Part shown: one piece after another, positions 25,150 to 33,151 of the stretch
Layout of the letters: each line of letters opens with the position of its first letter
Numbering within the stretch: the first letter of the stretch is position 1
Assembly: GCF_016863515.1 (NCBI RefSeq)
Contig: NZ_BOPA01000037.1
Coordinates: 1 to 64,000, forward strand
Direction: 5' to 3'
Source of the DNA: Micromonospora gifhornensis
Lineage (GTDB): Bacteria > Actinomycetota > Actinomycetes > Mycobacteriales > Micromonosporaceae
Length of the DNA stretch: 64,000 nt
Notes under the pieces: generated by a model
Database searches by the model: none
What the model was told of the DNA's origin: nothing
The model's input: the letters and a program-made list of their open reading frames with translations, nothing else
Position numbers and translations under genes: made by a program

Positions 25150-25889
25150 CCGCATCCACCCGTCGTGTCGGTGTCGTATCCGCCGGCGGCCACGATCGCC
25201 TCCGCCCGGTCGGGAAGCCCCACGGGAGCCAGCGCCGGCACCGCGACGGTGGCCGGAACGGTGGCGGCGGCGTCCGGCCGCCACAACTCCAGAAAGCCGT
25301 CCAGCCGGTCCAGCCCCCAGAACCGGTGCCGGCCCCATTTCAGGTACGGAATTCCGAAGACGTCGTCGAGGTAGGCGCGTTCGAGGCAGTCCACCCCCTC
25401 GGCCCGTAGCTGCGGATCGTCGACCGCACCGAGGATCACGGCCGGGTCCAGGCCGGCCCGCTCGGCGCAACCGGCCACCACCTCGGGGTCGCAGATGTTC
25501 TCGCCGCGTTCCCAGCGGGCGGCGACCACCTCGTCGTAGAACAGCTCCGCCCGACCGGCGCGACGGGCCGCCAGCCAGCCCAGGTGCGGCACCTCCCAGT
25601 GCGGGTCGATGTCGATCGGCCAGGCCATCGGCACACCCTCGTGCTGCACCAGTCGTTTGGTGTCCATCAGCAGGTAGAGGTGCTTGGCCCGGCTCATCTG
25701 CACGTAGTGGAACTCCGCGCCGCGCGCGGCGAGCGCCTCGCCGGTCTGCGCGTCCGGATCCCAGTAGGGGAACCAGTCCAGCTCCGCGAACGCCGTCGGC
25801 ACCGCGGCGCGCAACCGCCGGATCGTCAACCAGCTGTACGGGCTGCGGAAGGAGAAGAACAGCCGGGGGCGGGTGGGCGCGCGGGTCAC
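25146..25889 (-). CDS. DsbA-family protein, 2-hydroxychromene-2-carboxylate isomerase-like
   Basis: 247 residues. N-terminal RLFFSFRSPYSWLTIRRL carries the Ser that replaces the Cys pair in HCCA-isomerase-type kappa-class GST proteins. DPHWEVPHLGWLAARRAG and VFGIPYLKWGRHRFWGLDRL fit the family. Because the redox Cys pair is absent, an isomerase or glutathione/thiol-transfer type role is favoured over disulfide exchange. GTG at 25889 overlaps the upstream stop (GTGA). Double-bond isomerisation of a polyene intermediate is an attractive but unproven role. Confidence 0.78.
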   Translation of the reverse strand: MTRAPTRPRLFFSFRSPYSWLTIRRLRAAVPTAFAELDWFPYWDPDAQTGEALAARGAEFHYVQMSRAKHLYLLMDTKRLVQHEGVPMAWPIDIDPHWEVPHLGWLAARRAGRAELFYDEVVAARWERGENICDPEVVAGCAERAGLDPAVILGAVDDPQLRAEGVDCLERAYLDDVFGIPYLKWGRHRFWGLDRLDGFLELWRPDAAATVPATVAVPALAPVGLPDRAEAIVAAGGYDTDTTGGCG

Positions 25890-26824
25890 GACGGGCTCCC
25901 GGTGAGGATCGCGCAGACCTCCGGGTCGAGCCGGGCGAGCTGACCCGCGTCCGGTCCCCGGCTGATCGCATAGCCGTGCAGGATGGTCGCCGACGCCACC
26001 TGGATCAGCCGGTCGCCCCGGTGGACCCAGCAGTCCATCCGGCCGCTGAACATCATCTCCCGCAGCACGTCGTCGACCTGGAAGACGGTGTGCACCGTCT
26101 CCTCCATGTGGGCCGGTTCGGCCAGGCGGACCCGAGCCCGGGAGACCACCGGGATCCAGGCGCGTTCGCGCAGCATGCGCCCCACGGAGATGCCCCGGTC
26201 GGCGAGGAACCGGTCGACGACCTCCTCCAGGGCGCGCACGTAGCCGGAATGCTGCACCCGGTCGGAGAAGTGGCAGTAGAAGTACGGTGCCCGCCAGGAC
26301 CACAGGAAGGCCCCCGAGCCGGCCGGTGCCAACATGGACGCGGGGTCGGCACCGGCCGGCAGCGCAAGCTCCGAACGCAGGCCGGTCGCCGCGCCGAGTT
26401 CGGCGGCCTCCCAGGCGGCGAGGGCGTCCGGGGCGGGCCGGTGCGTCGGCGCGTCGGTCTCCGGGAGCAGGGCGACCGTGACGTGTCCGCGCAGCACCAC
26501 GACGTCCTGTCCGTCACGGTGCACCGACAGCTGCACCCGCAGCCGCTTCCCGGTGCCGGCGACCACCTCTGCGCGTACCTCGTCGTCGACCTCCAGCACC
26601 GCGGGCAGCTGCACCGAGCAGTCGACGATCTCGGTGCCGAGGCCGTACTTGTGGAACAGCTCACGAGCACCGTGGCCCTGGTCGCGCAGCCACTGCAGGA
26701 CCGCCTCCTCCACCAGGTACATGAAGTGTTTGAACCCGATCCAGGTGCGGATGTTGGCGCCTTCGTAGCGCGGTCGGCTGACCAGGACGCTCGGGACGGG
26801 CGTGGGCGGGACGAGGGTGGTCAC
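25886..26824 (-). CDS. Double-hotdog thioesterase-like protein
   Basis: 312 residues with two consecutive hotdog halves: FKHFMYLVEEAVLQWLRDQG and ...RLRVQLSVHRDGQDVVVLRG in the first, and FSDRVQHSGYVRALEEVVDR, then VVSRARVRLAEPAHMEETVH and GYAISRGP in the second. Similar proteins act as acyl-ACP or acyl-CoA thioesterases (FatA/4HBT type). GTG at 26824 overlaps the hydrolase stop (GTGA). In this operon, release or editing of chains from the ACP at 31925-32179 is the best guess. Confidence 0.72.
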   Translation of the reverse strand: MTTLVPPTPVPSVLVSRPRYEGANIRTWIGFKHFMYLVEEAVLQWLRDQGHGARELFHKYGLGTEIVDCSVQLPAVLEVDDEVRAEVVAGTGKRLRVQLSVHRDGQDVVVLRGHVTVALLPETDAPTHRPAPDALAAWEAAELGAATGLRSELALPAGADPASMLAPAGSGAFLWSWRAPYFYCHFSDRVQHSGYVRALEEVVDRFLADRGISVGRMLRERAWIPVVSRARVRLAEPAHMEETVHTVFQVDDVLREMMFSGRMDCWVHRGDRLIQVASATILHGYAISRGPDAGQLARLDPEVCAILTGSPS

Positions 26825-27630
26825 GTGGCTACTCCTTCGGGATGACCGCTGACGACGGATGCCACGTCGACGAAGGCCCGCAGGCGGGACGCGACATCCT
26901 CCGGCTGGCGGGCGTAGCAGAAGTGGTCGTAGCTGTCGCCGACCGACAGCACCGCGTTCGGCATGCCGTCGGCGAGGATCCGCGCGGCGGCCGGGGACAG
27001 GGTCGGATCGGAGCCGCCGGCGAGCACCAGCACCCGGGCCGTCACCTGGTCCAGCCGCAGTGATGCGCTGGCGCAGAACTGGTCGAACACGGCCAGGAAT
27101 CCGGAGGGGCCGACCCGGTCGACCGCCTTGGCGATCATCCGCTCCACCACCTCGGCGTCCATGTTCCGCAACCGCGGGCCGAGGCGGCTGCGCAGCGAGT
27201 CGTGGATGTGCTGCTCGAAGGAGCGCCGCGCGCGTTCGAAGACCCGCCAGGTCACGGCGACGTCCGGAGGGCGGTACAGCGGGCAGATCAGGATGACGGT
27301 CTCCGGCACCCGCCGGTCGCCGGCGCAGAGCAGTTCGAGCAGGGCGTTGGCACCGAACGAGTGGGCCACGACGAGGTCGGGACGCCGACCCAGCAGGTCG
27401 AAGCCGTCGGCGAGCCAGGCGGGCGAGGGGCGACGACGCCACAGGTAGTCGTTACCGGGCCGCCACGGCAGGTCGAGGGCGACCGGGGACCATTCGGGCA
27501 GCACGTTGCTCAGCGGCAGCCAACTCTCCCAGGAGTCCTCCAGCCCGTGCACGAAGGCCACGAGCGGGCCGTCCGGCGTGGGTGGGCGCAGCTGGCGTAC
27601 GGCCGGGATGGTCACGGCCGGTGTGGTCAC
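26821..27630 (-). CDS. Alpha/beta-hydrolase
   Basis: 269 residues. LVAFVHGLEDSWESWLPL (oxyanion loop), nucleophile elbow VVAHSFGANALLELL, VLVLAGGSDPTLSPAAARI (acid) and the His in VGDSYDHFCYARQ complete a catalytic triad. GTG at 27630 overlaps the upstream stop (GTGA). It could release or cyclise polyketide intermediates or hydrolyse esters; the GxSxG variant AHSFG is normal for this group. Confidence 0.8.
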   Translation of the reverse strand: MTTPAVTIPAVRQLRPPTPDGPLVAFVHGLEDSWESWLPLSNVLPEWSPVALDLPWRPGNDYLWRRRPSPAWLADGFDLLGRRPDLVVAHSFGANALLELLCAGDRRVPETVILICPLYRPPDVAVTWRVFERARRSFEQHIHDSLRSRLGPRLRNMDAEVVERMIAKAVDRVGPSGFLAVFDQFCASASLRLDQVTARVLVLAGGSDPTLSPAAARILADGMPNAVLSVGDSYDHFCYARQPEDVASRLRAFVDVASVVSGHPEGVAT

Positions 27631-28532
27631 GGCCGCCTCCCGGGGGTCAGCAGGGCGGTACGCCAACCGTCGTCGTCACCGCCGCAGAGCACCGCGACGC
27701 TGTCCGCGCCCTCGGCGACGAGCCGCGCGGCGAGCGCGGTCTGCAGCACTCCCTGGGCGCCGTAGCAGTCGCCCCAGGCCGCAGCGGGGTCCAGGTGGCC
27801 GGGACCGACCACGATCCGGGTCGGCGGGGGTACGCGTCGGCTCAGCGTCGGCCCGACCGTCACGGTGGCCAGCGGGGCGGCGGCCCGGGTGACGGGCTCC
27901 AGCACCACGCAGGCGGCACCGGCGCGCAGCGGCGGCGCGGTGGGGTCGGCGGCGGGGCCACGGCGTACCGCGACCGCGGTCTCGTCGTCCGGTTCCGCAC
28001 CGACGACAAGCACCCGGTCGGCCCGGCGGGCCCGCAGCAGCAGGGCACCCAGGGCCAGCGCGTCCAGCCCGGCGGTCTCACCGGAGCAGACCATCAGGTT
28101 CGGGCCGCCGAGGCGGAACCACAACGCGATGCTGCTGGCGATGACGTTGCTGGAGGCGTTCGGCGCCGCCATCGGGCTGACTCCCCGGCTGCCCTCCTTG
28201 GCAACGGCGCGGGTCACGTCGACCACGGTGGCGACGTTGCCGAGGTTGCTGGCGGCCACGACCGCGGTACGGGGATCGAGGGCGGTGTCGGGGCGTACGC
28301 CGTCGGGCAGGCCCAGGGCACGGTGCACGGCACACAGCGCGAGTCGGGTGGCGGGTTCCTTGTACAGCAGCCCTTTGCGGCCGAGCAGGGTGTGCGCGCG
28401 GTCGGCCGGGCAGCCGGGCTCCACCGGCGGCAGGTCGGCGACGGCCGCGCCGAAACGTTCGTCGGCGGGCAGGTGGACGCTGTACGAGGTGACGGCCACG
28501 GTGGTGACCGGCGGGGCCGGCATGCTGGTCAC
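27627..28532 (-). CDS. Chain-length-factor-like ketosynthase partner (Cys replaced by Glu)
   Basis: 301 residues, shorter than a normal ketosynthase (about 400). The thiolase fold is recognisable (ERFGAAVADLPPVEPGC, ASNLGNVATVVDVTRAV, GAEPDDETAVAVRRG), but the elbow reads VCSGETAGLDALALGALL. Aligned without gaps to the active ketosynthase at 30715-31920, the catalytic Cys position is Glu. The His motifs are also lost (VVGPGHLDP for AHGTGT; WGDCYGAQG for GHxxGAA). It therefore looks like a non-condensing partner, as in KS-CLF heterodimers. GTG at 28532 overlaps the stop of the active KS next to it, so these two probably form one pair. Confidence 0.78.
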   Translation of the reverse strand: MTSMPAPPVTTVAVTSYSVHLPADERFGAAVADLPPVEPGCPADRAHTLLGRKGLLYKEPATRLALCAVHRALGLPDGVRPDTALDPRTAVVAASNLGNVATVVDVTRAVAKEGSRGVSPMAAPNASSNVIASSIALWFRLGGPNLMVCSGETAGLDALALGALLLRARRADRVLVVGAEPDDETAVAVRRGPAADPTAPPLRAGAACVVLEPVTRAAAPLATVTVGPTLSRRVPPPTRIVVGPGHLDPAAAWGDCYGAQGVLQTALAARLVAEGADSVAVLCGGDDDGWRTALLTPGRRP

Positions 28533-29647
28533 GGCGCTTCCACCAGGGTCACCGCGTTGACGCCGCCGAAGCCGAAGGCGTTGACCTGGGCCAGGGTGAC
28601 GTCCCGGTGTGCGCGGGCGTCCCGGACGAAGGCGAGCCCGTCCCCCTCCGGCAGGGGGTTCGCCAGCCCGACGACCGGCGGGACCGTGCCGCTGGCCAGG
28701 CAGCGCAGCGCCACGTCGAGGTTGGCCAGCGCGGCGGCACCCGACAGGTGGCCGATGGCGCCCTTGACGGCGGTGACCAGCGGCCCTGCGGGTCGGGGCA
28801 GACAGCGTCGCAACGCGGTGCACTCCGTGGGGTCGTTCAGGGCCGTACCGGTGCCGTGGGCCACCACCAGGTCCACCTCGTCCGGGTCGCGTCCGGCCCG
28901 CGACCAGGCGTCGTGCATCGCCCGGCTGATGCCGTCCACATCGGGGGCGGTCTCGTGCACGGCGTCGCAGGACAGTCCGGTGGCGAGCAGGCGGCCGACG
29001 GCCGGTCCGGTCCAGTCCTCGCCGACCAGGACGAGCGCGGCGGCGCCCTCGCCGAGCAGCACGCCGGTGCGGTCGCGGTCGAAGGGACGGACCTGGGTGG
29101 TCGGTTCCGGGGTGACCTTGCCGATCATCGCGAGCATGGAGGCCGTCATCGTGTCGGCCGCGCCGACGACGACCGCGTCGGCTTCGCCGGTCTCGATCAG
29201 ATCCTGGGCGAGCGCGAGGGCGTGCCCGCCCGCGCTGCACGCGTTGGCGATGGTCACCACTTCGGCCAGGCCGGGCGCGGCGTCCCGGACGGCCGGCCCG
29301 AAGTGCAGGCGGGACGGGGCGGTGGCGGCCCCGGTGAAGGCCAACTCCTCCACCGCGGCGAGTTCCCGCAATCCGGTGCCGACGAGCGCCACCACCCGGC
29401 TCCGCGTCGGGTCGATTGCGGCCCGGGTCAGTGCCTCCTCGACGCACTCGCGCAGCCAGGTGCCGGCCCGCAGCGCGGCGTCCGGGGCGGGTCGGTCGAT
29501 CTGGTAGCCGGCCGTCACGTTGAGCTGCCCGGTCAGCGGGTGCCGCAGCGGGCCCACCCCGCTGCGTCCGTCCAGCAACGCGGCGAAGGTGCCCGCGCCG
29601 TCACCGAGACACGTACGCAGGCTGCTCGCCGCGATCAGCGTGGCCAT
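28529..29647 (-). CDS. Ketosynthase (highly reducing type II PKS), catalytic triad intact
   Basis: 372 residues. Catalytic Cys137 in TIANACSAGGHALALAQ, His in VVAHGTGTALNDPTE and His in VKGAIGHLSGAAALAN, so the full Cys-His-His set is present. PFDRDRTGVLLGEGAAALVL is another family block. It extends or primes acyl chains on the ACP by decarboxylative Claisen condensation. ATG at 29647 lies 3 bases from the stop of the Cys-less protein upstream. Translational coupling to the Cys-less gene downstream suggests a KS-CLF pair. Confidence 0.88.
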   Translation of the reverse strand: MATLIAASSLRTCLGDGAGTFAALLDGRSGVGPLRHPLTGQLNVTAGYQIDRPAPDAALRAGTWLRECVEEALTRAAIDPTRSRVVALVGTGLRELAAVEELAFTGAATAPSRLHFGPAVRDAAPGLAEVVTIANACSAGGHALALAQDLIETGEADAVVVGAADTMTASMLAMIGKVTPEPTTQVRPFDRDRTGVLLGEGAAALVLVGEDWTGPAVGRLLATGLSCDAVHETAPDVDGISRAMHDAWSRAGRDPDEVDLVVAHGTGTALNDPTECTALRRCLPRPAGPLVTAVKGAIGHLSGAAALANLDVALRCLASGTVPPVVGLANPLPEGDGLAFVRDARAHRDVTLAQVNAFGFGGVNAVTLVEAP

Positions 29648-29650
29648 GGG

Positions 29651-30718
29651 CTACCGCCGGACCAGGGCGGCACCAACGCCGCCGTCGGTGCCGTGGGCGG
29701 TGAGCAGGATCAGGCCGGAGCGGTCGCCGTCGGCGGGCAGGCGCAGCGCGGCCGCCAGGGCCAGTGCGGGGGTCGCGGCTCCACAGTCCCCCGCCACCCG
29801 GCTGAGGACGAACTCGGCCGGTACGTGCCCGTCGAGCGCCCGCAGGGCGGCGGCACGCTGCGGGCGGGTGCCCGCCGTGCTGGTTTCGCTGGTGGCCAGG
29901 AGTGTGACGTCGGTCGGTGCGGCACCGGCCACGTGCAGGGCCCGCGCGACGCAGTCGGTGAGGGCCTGCTCCGCCGTACCGTCGGGGCCGTAACCGGTGG
30001 TCACGGCGCAGATCGTGGCGCGCCCGGCCGAGTCGGCCCCGCCGCCGATCACGAACACCGCGGCACCCTCGCCGGCCGGGACCTCGCCACCGGCCGGGCC
30101 GGACGCGGACGCCCAGGCCCGGTGTGCCGAGAACTCCTCCACCGCGCCGACGAGCATGGTGTCGACGTAGCCGCGACGGATGGCGTTGCCGGCGTACCGC
30201 AGCGCGTTGAAGAAGGCCAGCGGCCCGCCGGTGACCGTGGCGTTGATGCCCTTGAGCTTGTGTCGGATGGCGGCCTGGCCGGCCGCGCAGTTCATCACGG
30301 TGTTGGGAAACAGCATCGGGTTGACCAGATACGGCTTCTCCTGCACCAGGGTTTCGCGGGTGTAGTCGCTTGTGGATTTCAGGCTGCCCACGGTGGTGCC
30401 CAGCACCACGCCGACCCGCGCCCGGTTGGTGTCGTCCACCGTCAGCCCGCTGTCGGTGAGGGCGTCGCCGCAGGCCACCACGGCCAGGGCGGTGGCCCGG
30501 TCGTAGAAGCTGGTGCCGCGCCGGCCGAGCCGGGCCCGTACGTCGAAGTCGAGCAGAGCGTGGCCCTCGGGGCGCGGCAGGTCCTCGGTGACGATCCCGC
30601 CGACGGATACGCCCGGGTGGCGCTCCCCGGCGAGGGCGGTGGCCCGCTCCGCAAGCGCCTCCGGCCGGTCACCGGCGGCGCTCAGCGCCGCGAGGCCGTT
30701 GATTGTCAGTGCGGTCAT
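29651..30718 (-). CDS. Second ketosynthase-like protein without catalytic residues
   Basis: 355 residues. Thiolase-fold blocks such as VGVVLGTTVGSLKSTSDYTR, PMLFPNTVMNCAAGQAAIRH and the C-terminal GLILLTAHGTDGGVGAALV are clear. The elbow reads ATVTGGPLAFFNAL; the Cys position is Pro (or Leu, depending on one gap), and the GHxxGAA His is Asp (AGDCGAATPAL). It should be the non-catalytic, CLF-like half of a heterodimer with the active ketosynthase whose stop it overlaps (ATGA at 30718). Confidence 0.8.
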   Translation of the reverse strand: MTALTINGLAALSAAGDRPEALAERATALAGERHPGVSVGGIVTEDLPRPEGHALLDFDVRARLGRRGTSFYDRATALAVVACGDALTDSGLTVDDTNRARVGVVLGTTVGSLKSTSDYTRETLVQEKPYLVNPMLFPNTVMNCAAGQAAIRHKLKGINATVTGGPLAFFNALRYAGNAIRRGYVDTMLVGAVEEFSAHRAWASASGPAGGEVPAGEGAAVFVIGGGADSAGRATICAVTTGYGPDGTAEQALTDCVARALHVAGAAPTDVTLLATSETSTAGTRPQRAAALRALDGHVPAEFVLSRVAGDCGAATPALALAAALRLPADGDRSGLILLTAHGTDGGVGAALVRR

Positions 30719-31920
30719 CGGGCAGCTCCCAGCAGCACGATCGCGTTGTTCCCGCCGAAGGCGAACCCGTTGTTCTGCACCAGCCGGACGGTGGCCGGCC
30801 GCGCCTCGTTCGGCACCGGGTCGATGCCGGTCAACTGCGGGTCGGGGTGCGACCAGTTGATGGTGGGTGGCAGGAAGCCCTGTTCGATGGCGAGCGCGGA
30901 GGCGATCGCACCGAACCCGCTGGCCGCCCCCATGGTGTGCCCGATCATCGACTTGATCGAGCTGATGGGCGGCGGGTTCGCGCCGAACACCTCAAGCACG
31001 GCCTGCGCCTCGACCAGGTCGTTGGCCGGGGTGCCGGTGCCGTGGGCGCAGATGTAGTCGACCTGCTCCGGGGTGACTCCGGCGTTGCGGTGGGCGATGC
31101 GGATGCACTCGGCGATGCTGTCCCGGTCCGGGGCCACCGGATGGTTGGCGTCGCAGTTCAGCCCGTAGCCGAGCACCTCCGCGTAGACGTGCGCGCCACG
31201 CGCCTCGGCGTGCTCCCACGTCTCCAGCGCCAGCACCGCGCCGCCCTCGCCGGTGATGATGCCGGAGCGGTCCCGGTCGAACGGTGCACAGGCGTGCTCG
31301 GTGAGCGCGCCCAGCCGGTAGAACCCGGCGTGCGCCCACCGGCAGACGGAGTCGGCCCCACCGGCGAACACCACGTCCGACTCGCCGGAGACGAGCAGGT
31401 CGTAGGCGTACCCGATGGCGTAGTTGCTGGCGGAGCAGGCGGTGGCGAGGGTCAGCGAGTCGCCGCGCAGGCCCAACTCCTCGCTGACCGCGTGCGCCAA
31501 CCGCCCGGCGGGCAGTTGCTCCACGAGCTGCGGCGGTACCGCGTCGAAGCCCGCCTCGACCAGACGCGCCGTGAGCGCCTCCAGGACGACGGACTCGCCG
31601 CTGGTGGTGCCGATCACGGCATGCGCCCGGGTCCGGTCCACCGCGTCGAGGTCCAGTTTGGCGTCCTCCGCGGCGAGCCGTGCGGCGGCGGCCGCGAACT
31701 GGCTGGACCGGCCCCACCGATCGGTGGGCAGCCGGTGCAGCCAGGCGGCGGGGTCGAAGTCGCGGACCTCACCGCCGTTGCGGTACGGGAACCCGGACGG
31801 GTCGAAGCTGGTGATCTGGGAGATGCCGGAGCGGCCCGCCCGCAGAGCCGCACCGAACGCCGTCACCCCCGTTCCGATGCTCGACACCGGGCCGAGGCCG
31901 GTCACGACCACACGCCGCAC
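30715..31920 (-). CDS. Ketosynthase, FabF-like (highly reducing type II PKS)
   Basis: 401 residues. RRVVVTGLGPVSSIG start, Cys162 in LATACSASNYAIGYAYDLL, His in ICAHGTGTPANDLVEAQ and His in KSMIGHTMGAASGFGAIA. All catalytic residues of FabF-type enzymes are present, together with PFDRDRSGIITGEGGAVLAL and NNGFAFGGNNAIVLL. GTG at 31920 follows the ACP stop by 4 bases. It is the full-length condensing enzyme of the operon, probably dimerising with the Cys-less protein encoded next. Confidence 0.92.
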   Translation of the reverse strand: MRRVVVTGLGPVSSIGTGVTAFGAALRAGRSGISQITSFDPSGFPYRNGGEVRDFDPAAWLHRLPTDRWGRSSQFAAAAARLAAEDAKLDLDAVDRTRAHAVIGTTSGESVVLEALTARLVEAGFDAVPPQLVEQLPAGRLAHAVSEELGLRGDSLTLATACSASNYAIGYAYDLLVSGESDVVFAGGADSVCRWAHAGFYRLGALTEHACAPFDRDRSGIITGEGGAVLALETWEHAEARGAHVYAEVLGYGLNCDANHPVAPDRDSIAECIRIAHRNAGVTPEQVDYICAHGTGTPANDLVEAQAVLEVFGANPPPISSIKSMIGHTMGAASGFGAIASALAIEQGFLPPTINWSHPDPQLTGIDPVPNEARPATVRLVQNNGFAFGGNNAIVLLGAAR

Positions 31921-31924
31921 GGTG

Positions 31925-32179
31925 TCAGTCCTGCCAGCCGGCGTGCCGGGCGACGGCCTCGTAGGTGGCCTTGAGGTTGCGCAGCTCGGGCAGCTCCGAC
32001 TGCGGGATCTCCACCTTGAACTCCTTGTCGATGCGGGCCAGGATCTCGATGGCCCGCAGCGAGTCCGCCTGGTACTCCTCGGCGAAGTCCCCGGTGTCGG
32101 TCAGCTCGTCGGTCTCGATCTCCAACACCTCGGCGATGATCTCCCGGAGCTGCTCGTACCGCTCGTTTTCACCGGACAT
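31925..32179 (-). CDS. Acyl carrier protein
   Basis: 84 residues, with the phosphopantetheine Ser40 in EEYQADSLRAIEILARIDKE. Helix 1 (YEQLREIIAEVLEIETDELT) and the acidic surface are typical of type II PKS/FAS ACPs. AAGGAGG precedes ATG at 32179. The start lies inside the end of the dehydratase-like gene (11-base overlap). It is the only carrier in the PKS operon, so it must carry both extender and growing chain. Confidence 0.93.
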   Translation of the reverse strand: MSGENERYEQLREIIAEVLEIETDELTDTGDFAEEYQADSLRAIEILARIDKEFKVEIPQSELPELRNLKATYEAVARHAGWQD

Positions 32180-32720
32180 GTCGGCCTCCTTGGGCACTGG
32201 TGTTAGCGGGGATGGTGCGGTCGACGCCCGCGCCGGTCGGGCCGGCCGCCGGTTCGGCGACTGCGGAGCGAGGGCGGCGGGCGGCCATGAGCGAGCCGAC
32301 GGTGGCGATGCGCCGCTGGCCGACCCAGCTCTCGCCGGTGGCGAAGGCGGTGTCGGCGACGACCCGTTCCAGGCGTACGACGTGCCGGACGACGTCGCCC
32401 GGGTACGCCCGGCCCTCGACTGTGTACTCCCGAGCGCCCACGAACAGCAGCAGGGCGTCATCGGTGAGTCGATCCGACCCGGTGGCGCCGGCCAGCCACA
32501 GCAGCGCGGCACTCTGCCCGAAGGACTCGATCAGCAGTGAGGCCGGATAGGCGTAGTCCTCGGCGGTGGCGTCGTCGCCGAGATGGGCGTAGCACGGCTC
32601 GGTGGCGGTGATCGCCTTCACCGTCTCGATGACGTCACCGGGTTTCATGCTTGTCACCCGGTCGACGAGCAGCAGCGGGTGGCGCTGGGGCAGGACGGCC
32701 CGGATCTCGGCGGCGTTCAC
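32169..32720 (-). CDS. FabZ-like hotdog dehydratase subunit, GHFP motif missing
   Basis: 183 residues. The start VNAAEIRAVLPQRHPLLLVD is a classical FabZ N-terminus and YPASLLIESFGQSAALLWLA matches the central helix with its Glu. The usual GHFPxxP segment is not present; at that place is CYAHLGDDATAEDYAYP, so the His in AHL may or may not substitute. The last 35 residues are low-complexity and overlap the ACP start. It probably forms a dehydratase heterocomplex with the next-door protein at 32717-33151. GTG at 32720 overlaps that gene's stop (GTGA). Confidence 0.78.
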   Translation of the reverse strand: MNAAEIRAVLPQRHPLLLVDRVTSMKPGDVIETVKAITATEPCYAHLGDDATAEDYAYPASLLIESFGQSAALLWLAGATGSDRLTDDALLLFVGAREYTVEGRAYPGDVVRHVVRLERVVADTAFATGESWVGQRRIATVGSLMAARRPRSAVAEPAAGPTGAGVDRTIPANTSAQGGRHVR

Positions 32721-33151
32721 GCGTCGGCTCCGGCGTCGAAGACGGCGCGGAGCTGGGCGGTGACCGTGCCGTCGAGGCGCCGAGCGGTGCCGCGTACCGC
32801 CCAGCCGGCCGGGGTCGTCGGTCGCACGTCGAGGTCGAGCGTCATCTCGTCGCCGCCGAGCAGCGCCGCGAGGAACCGGACCGAGGTGACCGTACGCAGC
32901 CGGGGCGCGCCGGGGACGGCCTGCGCCATCGCCTGGCACAGGGTCTCGACCACGAACACCCCCGGGTAGATCGGCTGACCGGGGAAGTGACCGGCGAGGT
33001 TCGGGGACTCGGAGTCGACCACCACCCGGGCGCTTACCGTCCAGCCGTCGTCGACCGCCGCCACCTGGATCAGGTCGACGGCGGGCAGCGGGGCGGCGAA
33101 GCCGACCGGGGCAGCGGGACGCCAGAGGGGCGTGGGCGTCGCCGTGGTCAC
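32717..33151 (-). CDS. FabZ/FabA-like hotdog dehydratase subunit with intact motif
   Basis: 144 residues. NLAGHFPGQPIYPGVFVVET contains the catalytic His and Glu of beta-hydroxyacyl-ACP dehydratases, followed by LCQAMAQAVPGAPRLRTVTS and RFLAALLGGDEMTLDLDVRP. GTG at 33151 overlaps the ketoreductase stop (GTGA). Together with the neighbouring FabZ-like protein it should dehydrate beta-hydroxyacyl-ACP to enoyl-ACP; with no enoyl reductase in the operon the chain would stay polyunsaturated. Confidence 0.83.
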   Translation of the reverse strand: MTTATPTPLWRPAAPVGFAAPLPAVDLIQVAAVDDGWTVSARVVVDSESPNLAGHFPGQPIYPGVFVVETLCQAMAQAVPGAPRLRTVTSVRFLAALLGGDEMTLDLDVRPTTPAGWAVRGTARRLDGTVTAQLRAVFDAGADA

